NCBI GenBank assembly: GCA_020161815.1
Contig: JAIUOP010000018.1
Span: forward strand, 1-57,539
Length of the DNA stretch: 57,539 nt
From: Actinomycetota bacterium
GTDB lineage: Bacteria; Actinomycetota; Actinomycetes; Actinomycetales; Dermatophilaceae
Direction: 5' to 3'
Positions 8,486 through 17,196 of the stretch are shown in pieces; position 1 is the stretch's first letter; each line of letters starts with the position of its first letter. Made by a program: the position numbers and the translations under genes. Under the pieces are notes generated by a model. That model saw only the letters and a program-made list of their open reading frames with translations. It had not been told where the DNA came from and ran no database searches.

Positions 8486-9040
8486 ATGACGTGGCGTCGC
8501 CATCTGGTGGAGTCCGGACCGAGCCTGAGATGGCGACTGGGGATGCTCCGGAGTCGGCTGCTCCACCGCTTCGCCTTTGCCGACTTCGGGGAGGGATCGG
8601 TGATCGTGCGACCCCGGGTGCTGCGTGGGGTGGACCGGATCCACATCGGCTCCGGATGCGCCATCAACCAGGGTGCCTGGCTCCAGGTCGAGGACGGCGG
8701 CGGCCCCCTCGTCCTCGGGGACGAGGTCTACCTCGGCCACGACGTGCACCTGCACTCCCTCGATCCGGTGACCATCGGTGATCGCGCGTTCCTCGTCGAC
8801 GGCGTCTACGTCGGGGCGGCCGATCACGGCCGCGGAGATCGACGCTCGGTGACCAGGACAGGGCCGATCACGATCGGCGCCGATGTCTTCATCGGGCAGC
8901 GGGCCGTCATCCTCGGCGGCGTGACGATCGGCGAAGGTGCGACAATCGGTGCGCACGCGGTCGTGACTCGTGACGTCGCACCCGGCCAGGTCGTCGCGGG
9001 CGTCCCCGCCCGTCCCATTCCCCAGGAAGGCTCCTCGTGA
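8486..9040 (+). CDS. left-handed beta-helix acyltransferase (LbH family)
   Basis: A 184-residue cytoplasmic O- or N-acetyltransferase of the maltose/galactoside acetyltransferase type. Hexapeptide repeats are visible as IHIGSGCAINQGAWLQV, VTIGDRAFLVDGVYVGAA, ITIGADVFIGQRAVILGG and VTIGEGATIGAHAVVTRDV. It ends VVAGVPARPI, which is the standard end of this family. The acceptor is probably a nucleotide sugar or glycan of this locus. It opens the coupled run at 8486-17189, and its TGA overlaps the GTG of the epimerase gene. Confidence 0.9.
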   Translation: MTWRRHLVESGPSLRWRLGMLRSRLLHRFAFADFGEGSVIVRPRVLRGVDRIHIGSGCAINQGAWLQVEDGGGPLVLGDEVYLGHDVHLHSLDPVTIGDRAFLVDGVYVGAADHGRGDRRSVTRTGPITIGADVFIGQRAVILGGVTIGEGATIGAHAVVTRDVAPGQVVAGVPARPIPQEGSS

Positions 9041-10095
9041 AGGTCCTCATCACCGGTGGAGCCGGCTTCATCGGCCAGCACCTCGCGCGTCGGCTCGTCA
9101 CCGACGGTCACGAACTCGTCGCCCTCGACCACCTGCTCGGGCAGGTCCACCTCGACCCCGAGGCGAGTGTCGCGGCCTTCCCCGGCGAGGTCATCGTCGG
9201 CGATGTGGCCGACGAGGAGGCCTGGGCGTCCCTCCCCGACGTCGACGCCGTGGTCCACCTCGCGGCCGAGACGGGCACCGGGCAGTCGATGTACGAGGTC
9301 GACCGCTACCGCCGCGTCAACATCGGCGGGACCGAGCTCGCGGGTCGCTTCGCCGCCGCCCAGGGGGCGCCGATCGTTGCCCTCTCCTCACGCGCCGTCT
9401 ACGGCGAGGGCCGGCACGGCTGCCCTGAGCATGGGGTCACCTTCGGTGCGGTCTGCTGCGATCGCGCCACGGCCGAGGACAGCCAGGAGGGTGACGAGCA
9501 CCGGCCGGTCTCCGTCTACGGCGAGACCAAGTCCGAGGGCGAGCGCGCGCTCGATGGGGTGACGGCACAGATTCCCGTCACCACCATCCGCCCCCAGAAC
9601 GTCATCGGGCCCGGTCAGGCGCTGCACAACCCCTACACAGGCGTGCTCGCCGCCTTTCTCGCCATGCTCAAGGAGGGAAAGCCCCTCACGGTCTACGGCG
9701 AAGGCACCCAGACCCGCGACTTCATCCACGTCCAGGACCTCGCGGCCATCATCGCCTGGGCCCTGACCAACCCCGGCGACATCGGCACCCATCGGGTCTT
9801 CAACGCCGGCTCCGGCGTGCGCACCACCCTCGTCGAGCTGGCCGACCACGCCGCCTCGGGCGCGCCCATCGAGACCCACGGAATCACCCACCTCGACATC
9901 CACCGCGCCGGTGACATCGATGACGCGTGTGCCGACATGTCGGCCGTTGCGGCCGCGGGGGCACCCATGCCGCAGTGGTCCACGCGGGATGCCGTCGCCG
10001 ACTTCATCCGGTCCTCGTGGGAGAAGCCAGGCGCCCCCGCCGATGCCTGGGACAAGGCGCTGGGCGAGCTCAAGGAGCGCGGCCTGACCTCGTGA
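9037..10095 (+). CDS. NAD-dependent sugar epimerase/dehydratase (extended SDR)
   Basis: A 352-residue extended short-chain dehydrogenase. The nucleotide-binding motif ITGGAGFIGQHLARRL lies at residues 5-20. VVHLAAETGTGQSMYEVD is the usual NAD/nucleotide-sugar region. The catalytic Ser lies in ALSSRAVYGEG and the Tyr-Lys pair in VYGETKSEGE. TTIRPQNVIGPGQ and YGEGTQTRDFIHVQDLA are typical of UDP-glucose 4-epimerase/dTDP-glucose dehydratase relatives. An insert with two Cys (near residues 129 and 142) before the catalytic Tyr is unusual. Start is GTG overlapping the previous stop. Substrate is unknown; a nucleotide sugar for the nonulosonate-containing glycan is likely. Confidence 0.85.
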   Translation: MKVLITGGAGFIGQHLARRLVTDGHELVALDHLLGQVHLDPEASVAAFPGEVIVGDVADEEAWASLPDVDAVVHLAAETGTGQSMYEVDRYRRVNIGGTELAGRFAAAQGAPIVALSSRAVYGEGRHGCPEHGVTFGAVCCDRATAEDSQEGDEHRPVSVYGETKSEGERALDGVTAQIPVTTIRPQNVIGPGQALHNPYTGVLAAFLAMLKEGKPLTVYGEGTQTRDFIHVQDLAAIIAWALTNPGDIGTHRVFNAGSGVRTTLVELADHAASGAPIETHGITHLDIHRAGDIDDACADMSAVAAAGAPMPQWSTRDAVADFIRSSWEKPGAPADAWDKALGELKERGLTS

Positions 10096-11090
10096 GTTCT
10101 CCCCGCCTCCTCCTTGTCACCCCGGGGTTCCACGGGTACTGGCGCTCCATCGCGTCGGCGCTCTCGCGCCGTGGGTATGCCGTGACCACCCACCTGTACG
10201 ACCACCGGACAGCCCGCGGCAAGGTGCGTCACAAGGTGGTGCACGAACTGCCCGCACGGATGGGTCTCCCGAGAGCCACCGACAATCGGCCGACGCAGGC
10301 CGCGGTCGGTCGGATCGCGCAGGAACGCCCTGACGTCCTCCTCGTGGTCAAGGGTGACGAGCTCGGGCCCGACTTCTGGAGCGCTGCGGCCGGCATCCCT
10401 CGCCGCGCACTCTGGCTCTACGACGAGATCCGCCGCACCAGCCACTCGGCTGCGACGTTGGAAGCGGCAGGGCCGATCGCGAGCTACAGCCCTGCCGACG
10501 TCGAGGACCTGACGAACCGGGGCCTGGAGGCCCTCCACGTCCCCCTCGGTCATGACCAGCACCTGGCACCGACGCCGGTCGGACCGCTCGAGGAGGTCGC
10601 CTTCATCGGTGCGCGCTACCCGAAGCGTGAGTCGCTCCTGACCACGCTGCACGCAGCCGGCGTGCCGGTCCGTGCCTACGGCAGGGACTGGTCAGGTCAT
10701 CCCCTCGACCGCGCCCGGACCTGGCGGGTGGGCGCACCCTCCCTCCCGGCGGAGCGCGACCTCGACCGCGAGAGCGCCTACGGGGTGATGGCCGGCGCCA
10801 CCGTCAGCCTCAACATCCACGGCGACCAGGACGGGTTCACGATGCGCACCTTCGAAGTGCCCGGCGTCGGAGGATTGGAGCTCATCGACCGTCGCGAGGT
10901 CTCCCGCTACTACGAGCCCGGAAAGGAGCTGCTCACCTTCGACACCGGCGAGCAGGCCATCGATCTCTGCCGTCGCGCCATGGTCGACCGAAGCTGGGCG
11001 CAGGCGATTCGCGAAGCCGGCCGGGCGCGCACGCTCGCCGAGCACACGATGGACCATCGGGCCGCCGCCCTGGAGACGTTGTGGGCGTGA
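10092..11090 (+). CDS. CgeB-like GT-B glycosyltransferase
   Basis: A 332-residue soluble protein starting at GTG 10092 inside the stop of the epimerase gene. It resembles CgeB/YkvP-type glycosyltransferases. An N-terminal Rossmann start reads PRLLLVTPGFHGYW. RPDVLLVVKGDELGPDFW and RALWLYDEIRRTSH follow, then VAFIGARYPKRESLL, which opens the C-terminal half. SLNIHGDQDGFTMRTFEVPG and GLELIDRREVSRYYEPGKEL form the donor-site and terminal motif of that family. Context, between a sugar epimerase and a CMP-sugar synthetase, suggests it transfers a sugar in the same glycan. Specificity is unknown. Confidence 0.75.
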   Translation: MSSPRLLLVTPGFHGYWRSIASALSRRGYAVTTHLYDHRTARGKVRHKVVHELPARMGLPRATDNRPTQAAVGRIAQERPDVLLVVKGDELGPDFWSAAAGIPRRALWLYDEIRRTSHSAATLEAAGPIASYSPADVEDLTNRGLEALHVPLGHDQHLAPTPVGPLEEVAFIGARYPKRESLLTTLHAAGVPVRAYGRDWSGHPLDRARTWRVGAPSLPAERDLDRESAYGVMAGATVSLNIHGDQDGFTMRTFEVPGVGGLELIDRREVSRYYEPGKELLTFDTGEQAIDLCRRAMVDRSWAQAIREAGRARTLAEHTMDHRAAALETLWA

Positions 11091-12109
11091 TCCACCCGAC
11101 CGACCTCGCGGCGTGGCGCCGGTGGCAGCTGAGCCGACAGCCACTGTCGCGTCGGCTGAAGGCGCGCATCGGCTCGAGAGCAGGCCGATCGCAACAGCCC
11201 GTCACCCTCGCCCAGCGGGGCACCCACCCGCGCGTCGTCGCCGTGCTCGACTCGTGGAGCCCCTCGAGTCGGTTGTCGCTGTGGGACCCGCTGGACCAGG
11301 TCGAGGGTGATGTCCTCGTCATCGCTCCGGGTCCGCCGCCGGACGCGCCCGACTGGCAGGTGAGCCCTGCCTCGCCGGCGGAGGCCATGGCGCGGATCCG
11401 AGCGAACTCGGTCGTGCTGAGCTCGGGTCACTACCTCCCGCTCGGCCACGCGGCCCACCAGCGCTGCATCGAGTCGGGGGCCGCGTTCGTCACCGTGCAG
11501 CACGGACTGATGACGCCCTGGGCACCCCCGCTGGCCCCCCGGTCGACCCTGCTCGCCTGGAGTGCCGACGACGGTCGGTTCTGGGCCTCGGGCAGGGGCG
11601 ATGTGGACCTTCGTGAGGTGGGCTCGACCCTGCTCTGGAACGCGGCCCAGCAGCCGATGCTCCCCACCGAACAGTCGGCCCCGCCGGTCTTCCTCGGACA
11701 GTTGCATGCAGCAGAGCTTCCCCGCCGGACGATCCTTCGGGTCACCGAGACGTTCTGCCTCGAGGAGCAGGCCGTCTATCGCCCTCACCCGGCCGAGGCC
11801 GATCGCGCGTCCCGGCGTCAGCACGACGTGTGGGAACGTCGCGGCATCCACATCGATCGTTCCGGACAGCCCCTCCACGAGCTGGGAGCTCCGGTCGTGA
11901 GCATCTTCTCGACCGGCGTGCTCGAGACTGCCGCACGTGGGGGGTCGGCGTGGGTGCACCACCCGGATCCGCCCTCCTGGCTGAGTGACTTCTGGGCGCG
12001 CTACGGGCTGAGTCCGTGGGGGCAGCCACCGACCCCGGCACCCGCGCTGCCGCCGACCCCTCCGTCCTCAGCGATCGCACACGCAGTGCACGGGATACTG
12101 GCCACGTGA
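11087..12109 (+). CDS. putative GT-B-fold transferase of the nonulosonate operon
   Basis: A 340-residue soluble protein. GTG 11087 overlaps the previous TGA, the same coupling as its neighbours; GTG 11081 is also possible. No family is certain. The middle has VVLSSGHYLPLG and FVTVQHGLMTPWAPP. The later YRPHPAEAD and VSIFSTGVLETAARG resemble the HPxE and ST motifs of GT-B capsule transferases (CDP-glycerol-type or polysialyltransferase-like). Sitting directly before the CMP-sugar synthetase, it could use a CMP-linked nonulosonate as donor. That is inference. It could equally be a non-catalytic capsule protein. Confidence 0.55.
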   Translation: MIHPTDLAAWRRWQLSRQPLSRRLKARIGSRAGRSQQPVTLAQRGTHPRVVAVLDSWSPSSRLSLWDPLDQVEGDVLVIAPGPPPDAPDWQVSPASPAEAMARIRANSVVLSSGHYLPLGHAAHQRCIESGAAFVTVQHGLMTPWAPPLAPRSTLLAWSADDGRFWASGRGDVDLREVGSTLLWNAAQQPMLPTEQSAPPVFLGQLHAAELPRRTILRVTETFCLEEQAVYRPHPAEADRASRRQHDVWERRGIHIDRSGQPLHELGAPVVSIFSTGVLETAARGGSAWVHHPDPPSWLSDFWARYGLSPWGQPPTPAPALPPTPPSSAIAHAVHGILAT

Positions 12110-12801
12110 GCCGCATCCTCTGTGTCATCCCGGCGCGCGGAGGCTCCAAGGGCATCCCCCGCAAGAACGTCCTCCCCGTCGCCGGCCGGCCCCTCATCGA
12201 GTGGACCATCCGGCAGGCCCTCGCGTGCTCCCCCGCGCTGGACGTGATCGTCTCCACCGACGACGGCGAGATCGCCGAGGTGGCATCGGCCGCCGGAGCC
12301 CAGGTGCCCTTCCGACGCCCGGCGGAGCTGGCACAGGACACGACCGCGACCGAGCCCGTCGTCCGCCACGCCCTCGCGCACCAACGGGCCCAGGGATTGG
12401 AGCCCGCCGCCGTGATGCTGCTCCAGGCCACCTCCCCAATCCGTCTCCCGGGCACCCTCGACCGCGCGGTCGCCGAGTTCGAGGCCTCGGGCGCCGATTC
12501 CATGGTCGGCGTCGTGCCCCAGGCCCCCTTCCTCTGGTGGCAGGGCGAGACCCCGCGGGCCGACTACGACGTCACCCGTCGGCCGCGCCGACAGGACCTC
12601 ACGGCCGATCAGCTGCGCTACCGCGAGACCGGCTCGCTCTACCTCACCCGCCCCGAGATCTACGACCGCGAGGACAACCGCCTCGGTGGCCGGATCGCCC
12701 TGTTCGTGATGGACGAGATCGAGGGCGTCGACATCGACACCGATGTCGACCTCGCCCTCACCGAGTCCACCCTCCGAGGCCTGGAGAACCGCACCGCATG
12801 A
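12106..12801 (+). CDS. CMP-nonulosonate synthetase (NeuA-like cytidylyltransferase)
   Basis: A 231-residue cytidylyltransferase that activates a nine-carbon acid sugar as its CMP derivative. The signature IPARGGSKGIPRKN lies at residues 8-21. VIVSTDDGEIAEVA and VMLLQATSPIR follow as in NeuA/LegF proteins. The C-terminal VDIDTDVDLALTE carries the metal-binding acids. GTG 12106 overlaps the preceding TGA, and the gene's own stop overlaps the ATG of the synthase gene. With that synthase it makes CMP-sialic acid or a legionaminic/pseudaminic-type relative; which one cannot be told from sequence alone. Confidence 0.9.
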   Translation: MSRILCVIPARGGSKGIPRKNVLPVAGRPLIEWTIRQALACSPALDVIVSTDDGEIAEVASAAGAQVPFRRPAELAQDTTATEPVVRHALAHQRAQGLEPAAVMLLQATSPIRLPGTLDRAVAEFEASGADSMVGVVPQAPFLWWQGETPRADYDVTRRPRRQDLTADQLRYRETGSLYLTRPEIYDREDNRLGGRIALFVMDEIEGVDIDTDVDLALTESTLRGLENRTA

Positions 12802-15041
12802 TCATCGAACGCACCCTCGCTCCCCTCGTCGTCTACGGCGAGGACCCGGTGCTGCGCGCGCTGGAGAAGATCACCGCCAACAAGGCCCGGATCGTCTTCG
12901 TCGTGTCCGAGCACGGGCACCTCATCGGCGCCCTGAGCGACGGCGACTTCCGCCGCTGGGTGGCGACCCAGAGCCCGGTCGACCTCACCCGCCCGGCGCG
13001 CGAGGCCGCCAACACGGCCGCCCGCACAGTGCCCGCGACGTCCTCCCCCGCCGAGATCCGCGGGCAGTTCAGCGCCTCCATCGACCACCTGCCGCTCGTC
13101 GACGGCTCGGGTCATCTCGTGGCCGTGGCGATCAACCGCAGCGACAGCCTGCGCATCGGGCGGCACGACGTGGGCGCCGGCAAGCCCTCGTTGCTCATCG
13201 CCGAGATCGGCATCAACCACAACGGCTCGGTCGACCTCGCCAAGCACCTCGTCGACCTGGCCAAGAAGTCGAATGCCGACGTTGTGAAGTTCCAGCTGCG
13301 CGACCTCGACGCGCTCTACCGCGGCGCCGGCGCCTCCTCCGCGGGTGAGGACCTCGGGCCGCAGTACACCCTCGACCTGCTCTCCCGCTTCAACCTCACG
13401 GGACCACAGCTGTTCGAGGTCTTCGACCACTGCAGGGCGATCGACATCGACGTCATGTGCACGCCCTGGGACGCCCCCAGCGTCGATGCCCTCGTCGAGT
13501 ACGGCATCCCGGCGCTCAAGATCGCCTCGGCCGACCTCACCAACCACGACCTGCTCCGGCATGCCGCCCGCTCCGGCACCCCGATGATCCTCTCGACGGG
13601 CATGTCGACCGAGGGCGAGATCCTCGAGACGGTGGACCTGCTCAAGGCGAGCGGCACGGCATACGCCCTCCTGCACTGCCAGTCGACCTACCCGGCCCCC
13701 TTCAAGGACGTCAACCTGCGCTATTTGACCCGCCTGGCCGAGCTCGGGGACTGCCCCGTCGGCTACAGCGGCCACGAGCGTGGCTTCCACGTGCCGATCG
13801 CGGCGATCGGCATGGGCGCGACGATCATCGAGAAGCACTTCACCGTCGACCGCGGCATGGAGGGCAACGACCACAAGGTCTCGCTGCTGCCGGACGAGTT
13901 CGCCGAGATGGTGGCGCGCATCCGTGAGGTCGAGGAGGCCCTGGGCACCGACGCCGCTCGCGCCATCTCGACCGGCGAGATGATGAACCGCGTCAACCTC
14001 GCCAAGAGCCTCGTCGCCGCCGCCGACATCACCGAGGGCGAGACGATCACCGCCGACAAGGTGGACATCAAGAGCCCCGGTCGCGGCCTGCAGCCCAACG
14101 CCCTGACCCGCCTCGTGGGGCGGCGGGCCAACCGCTCCCTTGCCGCCGGTGACTTCTTCTATGCGACCGACCTGTCCGACGCGGTCGCCCGGGGGCGCAA
14201 CTACACCTTCCGGCGGCCGTGGGGCCTGCCGGTGCGCTACCACGACATCGCGGCGATGACCGAGCACTCGACGCCGGACTTCCTGGAGTTCCACTTCTCC
14301 TACAAGGACCTCGAGATCGACCCGGCGACGATCTTCACCGAGCGCTCGACGATGGGCTACGCCTGCCACGCGCCCGACCTGTTCACCGGTGACTTCATCC
14401 TCAACATGGCCAGCGAGGACGACGCCCACTGGCAGCGCTCCATCGAGGAGCTCCAGCGCGTCATCGAGCTCACCAAGTCGCTGCGCCAGTGGTTCACCAC
14501 GGACGTCGACCCCGTGGTGATCTCCAGCCTGGGCGGCTTCACCAAGGACCGGCACGTCCCCGCCGACGAGCTGCCGGACATGTATGCCCGCGTCGAGGCC
14601 GGCCTGAAGCAGGTTGACGACTCCGGCGTGCGCCTGTGCGCCCAGACGCTGCCGCCCTTCCCGTGGTACATGGGTGGCCAGCTCTTCTGCAACCTCTTCG
14701 TCGGCGCTGCCGACACCGCTGCCTGGGCCGCTGAGAACGGTCGCCGCCTCTGCCTCGACGTCTCGCACAGCAAGCTCGCGGCGAACTTCAACGGTGCACC
14801 CTTCTCCGGGTACGTCGACCTGCTGGCCCCGCACGCCGACCACCTCCACCTCGTCGACGCCACCGGTGTCGACGGCGAGGGCGTGCAGGTCGGCGACGGC
14901 GAGGTCGACTGGGCGCTGCTCGCCCAGCAGCTCGACCAGCACGCGCCCGGGGTCTCCTTCATCCCGGAGATCTGGCAGGGCCACGTCAACAACGGCGAAG
15001 GCTTCTGGGTCGCGCTCGAGCGCCTCGAGCAGTGGTTCTGA
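12798..15041 (+). CDS. four-domain nonulosonate synthase: CBS pair, NeuB, SAF, TIM barrel
   Basis: A 747-residue fusion. Residues 1-120 are a CBS-domain pair (VVYGEDPVLRALEKI, VFVVSEHGHLIGALSDGDFR), usually a nucleotide or ligand sensor. Residues 130-370 are the NeuB barrel that condenses PEP with an amino-hexose: SLLIAEIGINHNGSVDLAK, VVKFQLRD, LHCQSTYPAP, VGYSGHERG, IIEKHFTVDRGMEGNDHK. Residues about 395-460 form an SAF/antifreeze-like domain (NLAKSLVAAADITEGE, SPGRGL). Residues about 475-747 form a xylose-isomerase-like TIM barrel (FLEFHFSY, LCLDVSHSKLAANF, HLHLVDATGVDGEG, FIPEIWQGH). Translation is coupled to the cytidylyltransferase. The TIM barrel may perform an isomerisation on the precursor or product; its role is not established. 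Confidence 0.9.
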   Translation: MIIERTLAPLVVYGEDPVLRALEKITANKARIVFVVSEHGHLIGALSDGDFRRWVATQSPVDLTRPAREAANTAARTVPATSSPAEIRGQFSASIDHLPLVDGSGHLVAVAINRSDSLRIGRHDVGAGKPSLLIAEIGINHNGSVDLAKHLVDLAKKSNADVVKFQLRDLDALYRGAGASSAGEDLGPQYTLDLLSRFNLTGPQLFEVFDHCRAIDIDVMCTPWDAPSVDALVEYGIPALKIASADLTNHDLLRHAARSGTPMILSTGMSTEGEILETVDLLKASGTAYALLHCQSTYPAPFKDVNLRYLTRLAELGDCPVGYSGHERGFHVPIAAIGMGATIIEKHFTVDRGMEGNDHKVSLLPDEFAEMVARIREVEEALGTDAARAISTGEMMNRVNLAKSLVAAADITEGETITADKVDIKSPGRGLQPNALTRLVGRRANRSLAAGDFFYATDLSDAVARGRNYTFRRPWGLPVRYHDIAAMTEHSTPDFLEFHFSYKDLEIDPATIFTERSTMGYACHAPDLFTGDFILNMASEDDAHWQRSIEELQRVIELTKSLRQWFTTDVDPVVISSLGGFTKDRHVPADELPDMYARVEAGLKQVDDSGVRLCAQTLPPFPWYMGGQLFCNLFVGAADTAAWAAENGRRLCLDVSHSKLAANFNGAPFSGYVDLLAPHADHLHLVDATGVDGEGVQVGDGEVDWALLAQQLDQHAPGVSFIPEIWQGHVNNGEGFWVALERLEQWF

Positions 15042-15054
15042 CAGGTCGTATGCC

Positions 15055-16131
15055 GTGAGCGCACCTCTCGCTCCCCCGATCGCCCTCTGGGTGGTCCCGG
15101 TCAGCGACGTCGGCGGCGTGGCGCGTCACGCGCTCGACGCCCTCGGCCATGGCATCCCTGGGTGGCGCACCGTGCTGCTGTGCCCTCCTGGCCCCCTCGC
15201 CGAGGTGGCTCGGGCGGCGGGCATCGCCGTCCTCACCGGACCGGTGAGCCCCGATGACGGGGCCGCCACCGCCATGACGGAGGTGCGGCACGTCATCACG
15301 CGCCTGCGGCCCGCCGTCGTCCACTCGCACCTGTCCTTCGCCGACCTCGCCGTGGCGGGCGGCTCCCTCGGGCTTCCCGTGGCGATCGTGACCACGGAGC
15401 ACGGCATCGCGAGGGATGACTTGGTCTACCACGGCACCCGGTGGCGTTCCCGGGTCCGGGCCCTGGCCCACACCGCCCGGCTGCGCCGTGCTGATGCGCT
15501 GATCGCAGTGTCCCGCTCGACCCTCGACGTCGTCCGCGAGAAGTGGCATCCCGCGGCACACCTCCGCGCTGAGGTGATCCTCAACGGCGTGGACCCGCTG
15601 GTCGTGCCCGCGCATCGCTCTCCGGGTCTGCACGTGGTCTCCCTGGCGCGACTCGCCCCGGAAAAGGGCCTGGACCACCTCCTCGAGGCCTTCGCGCTGG
15701 TCGCGCACCGGCACCCCGACGCCCGACTGACCGTGGCCGGCACCGGACCCCTGCAGCAGCAGCTCCAGGGGCAGGTGGATCGGCTGGGGCTCTCGGACCA
15801 GGTGGTGATGCCGGGATTCGTCGACGCGGGCGAGGTCCTCTCCGCGGGCGATGTCCTCGTTCAGCTCTCGGCGTGGGAGAACTGCTCCTACTCCCTGCTG
15901 GATGCTCAGGTCCACGGTCTCGGCGTGGTCGCCAGCCCGGTGGGAGGGAATCCGGAGCTGCTGCCCTCCCACTGCCTCGTCCCCGCCACCGCGCACCACC
16001 GAATCGCCGAGGCCGTCATCGATCAGGGTCTGAACCTGGAAGCCCGCCCTGTCCTCGATCACGGCTGGCCCACCGTCGCGGCCATGGGCGAGCGGATCGC
16101 GCGCGTCTACGCCGACGTCACGCGACCATGA
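15055..16131 (+). CDS. GT4 glycosyltransferase
   Basis: A 358-residue GT-B enzyme of family GT4. The N-terminal half has SDVGGVARHALDAL and PAVVHSHLSFADLAVAG, and ADALIAVSRSTLDVV closes it. The C-terminal half begins VVSLARLAPEKGLDHLLEA. The donor-binding region is WENCSYSLLDAQVHGLGVVAS, with a Ser-Leu-Leu-Asp variant of the usual E-x7-E loop. The start is GTG 15055, 13 bp after the synthase stop, and this GTG lies inside a GTATGCCGT 9-mer. It probably adds one sugar of the nonulosonate-containing repeat unit. The next gene overlaps its stop (ATGA). Confidence 0.9.
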   Translation: MSAPLAPPIALWVVPVSDVGGVARHALDALGHGIPGWRTVLLCPPGPLAEVARAAGIAVLTGPVSPDDGAATAMTEVRHVITRLRPAVVHSHLSFADLAVAGGSLGLPVAIVTTEHGIARDDLVYHGTRWRSRVRALAHTARLRRADALIAVSRSTLDVVREKWHPAAHLRAEVILNGVDPLVVPAHRSPGLHVVSLARLAPEKGLDHLLEAFALVAHRHPDARLTVAGTGPLQQQLQGQVDRLGLSDQVVMPGFVDAGEVLSAGDVLVQLSAWENCSYSLLDAQVHGLGVVASPVGGNPELLPSHCLVPATAHHRIAEAVIDQGLNLEARPVLDHGWPTVAAMGERIARVYADVTRP

Positions 16132-17189
16132 GGGCGCGGTCGCAGCCGCTCCCCGGGCGCCTTGTCATGGCGGCCAACAATGGCGGCCTGGGCGGTGGCG
16201 AGGTGATGCTCCTGGCTGCGGCCAGGGCAGCGCGTGACCTGGGGGTGAAGGTCTCCATCATTGGCCCGCAAGAGGAGCACGGGGTGGTGGCCGCCGCCCA
16301 GGCCGCGGGATTCGAGGCCGTGTCCTTGTCCGGGGATCGCCTGCAGTACATGAGGGAGCTCCGCCGCTGGGACAGCCGTCGCAAGGACGTCCTCCTCTGG
16401 TGCCACGGGCTCGTGCCGGGGGTGGCGACCATGGGTCATCGCCACCGCATCGTGCAACTCCATCGGGTGCCGAGGGGTCTGCACGTGCCGGCCACCCGCG
16501 CCGCGACGCTCGGTGCCCGCGCCGTGGTCGCCCCCAGCAGGCACCTGGCGGAGCAGTGGGCAGGCGCAGTGGCACTGCAGAACTGGACCGAGGACCATGG
16601 TCGGCTGACCCGCCCCACCACGGTCGGCGAGACCTTGCGCGTGGGATTCATCGGACGCTATGTCGAGGAGAAGGGGCTCGACGTCCTCGTCGACGCCCTG
16701 AGCGCGTTGGCGGGGACGGGTCACTCCGTCTCGCTCACGCTCGCCGGTGACGCCATGTACGGCGAGATCCCGACCCGGACCCGTGCGGCACTGGCGTCCG
16801 CCACCTTCCCGGTCACGGACCTGGGCTGGCTCGAGGGGCCGGACCGCCTGCTGGAACGCGTCGACGTCCTCTGCGTGCCGTCGAGTCAGCCAGAGTCCTT
16901 CGGGCTGGTCATCGCCGAGGCCATGTCAGCGCGGGTCCCCGTGATCGTCACGGATGCCGGTGCCTTTCCCGAGGTGGTCGGACCCGGCCACCCCTGGGTG
17001 GCTCGGGCCGGGGACCAGGACGACCTCAGGCGGATGATCGCCGCGTATGCCGAGGCGGGCGACCATCAGCGCAGCGATGCGGTCGCGCGAGCGCGCGCCC
17101 GGTGGGAGCAGCTCTGGTCGCCCGACGCAGGTCGGGCCCGCATGTCGGACTTCCTGGGAGCCCTGGGGGTCCTTCCCTCCCCCGAGTGA
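16128..17189 (+). CDS. GT4 glycosyltransferase
   Basis: A 353-residue GT4 enzyme. A glycine-rich start (AANNGGLGGGEVMLL) takes the place of the usual P-loop-like acceptor turn. LRVGFIGRYVEEKGLDVLVDAL opens the donor half. The catalytic E-x7-E motif is clear in SQPESFGLVIAEAMSARVPVIV. VVAPSRHLAEQWA marks the domain junction. It is the last gene of the plus-strand coupled run and ends only 7 bp from the convergent GT2 gene, so no terminator hairpin fits between them. Linkage and sugar are unknown. Confidence 0.9.
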   Translation: MRARSQPLPGRLVMAANNGGLGGGEVMLLAAARAARDLGVKVSIIGPQEEHGVVAAAQAAGFEAVSLSGDRLQYMRELRRWDSRRKDVLLWCHGLVPGVATMGHRHRIVQLHRVPRGLHVPATRAATLGARAVVAPSRHLAEQWAGAVALQNWTEDHGRLTRPTTVGETLRVGFIGRYVEEKGLDVLVDALSALAGTGHSVSLTLAGDAMYGEIPTRTRAALASATFPVTDLGWLEGPDRLLERVDVLCVPSSQPESFGLVIAEAMSARVPVIVTDAGAFPEVVGPGHPWVARAGDQDDLRRMIAAYAEAGDHQRSDAVARARARWEQLWSPDAGRARMSDFLGALGVLPSPE

Positions 17190-17196
17190 CCCTGGC

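Noticed and set aside
12094..12099. GATACT box six nt before GTG 12106
   Set aside because: It lies inside the coding sequence of the preceding overlapping gene, where a translation-coupled start explains the position. It may be a real internal promoter but I would not call it.
12660..14984. 774-residue minus-strand reading opposite the nonulosonate synthase
   Set aside because: Antisense shadow with Val/Glu/Asp/Arg-rich composition and no recognisable motif.
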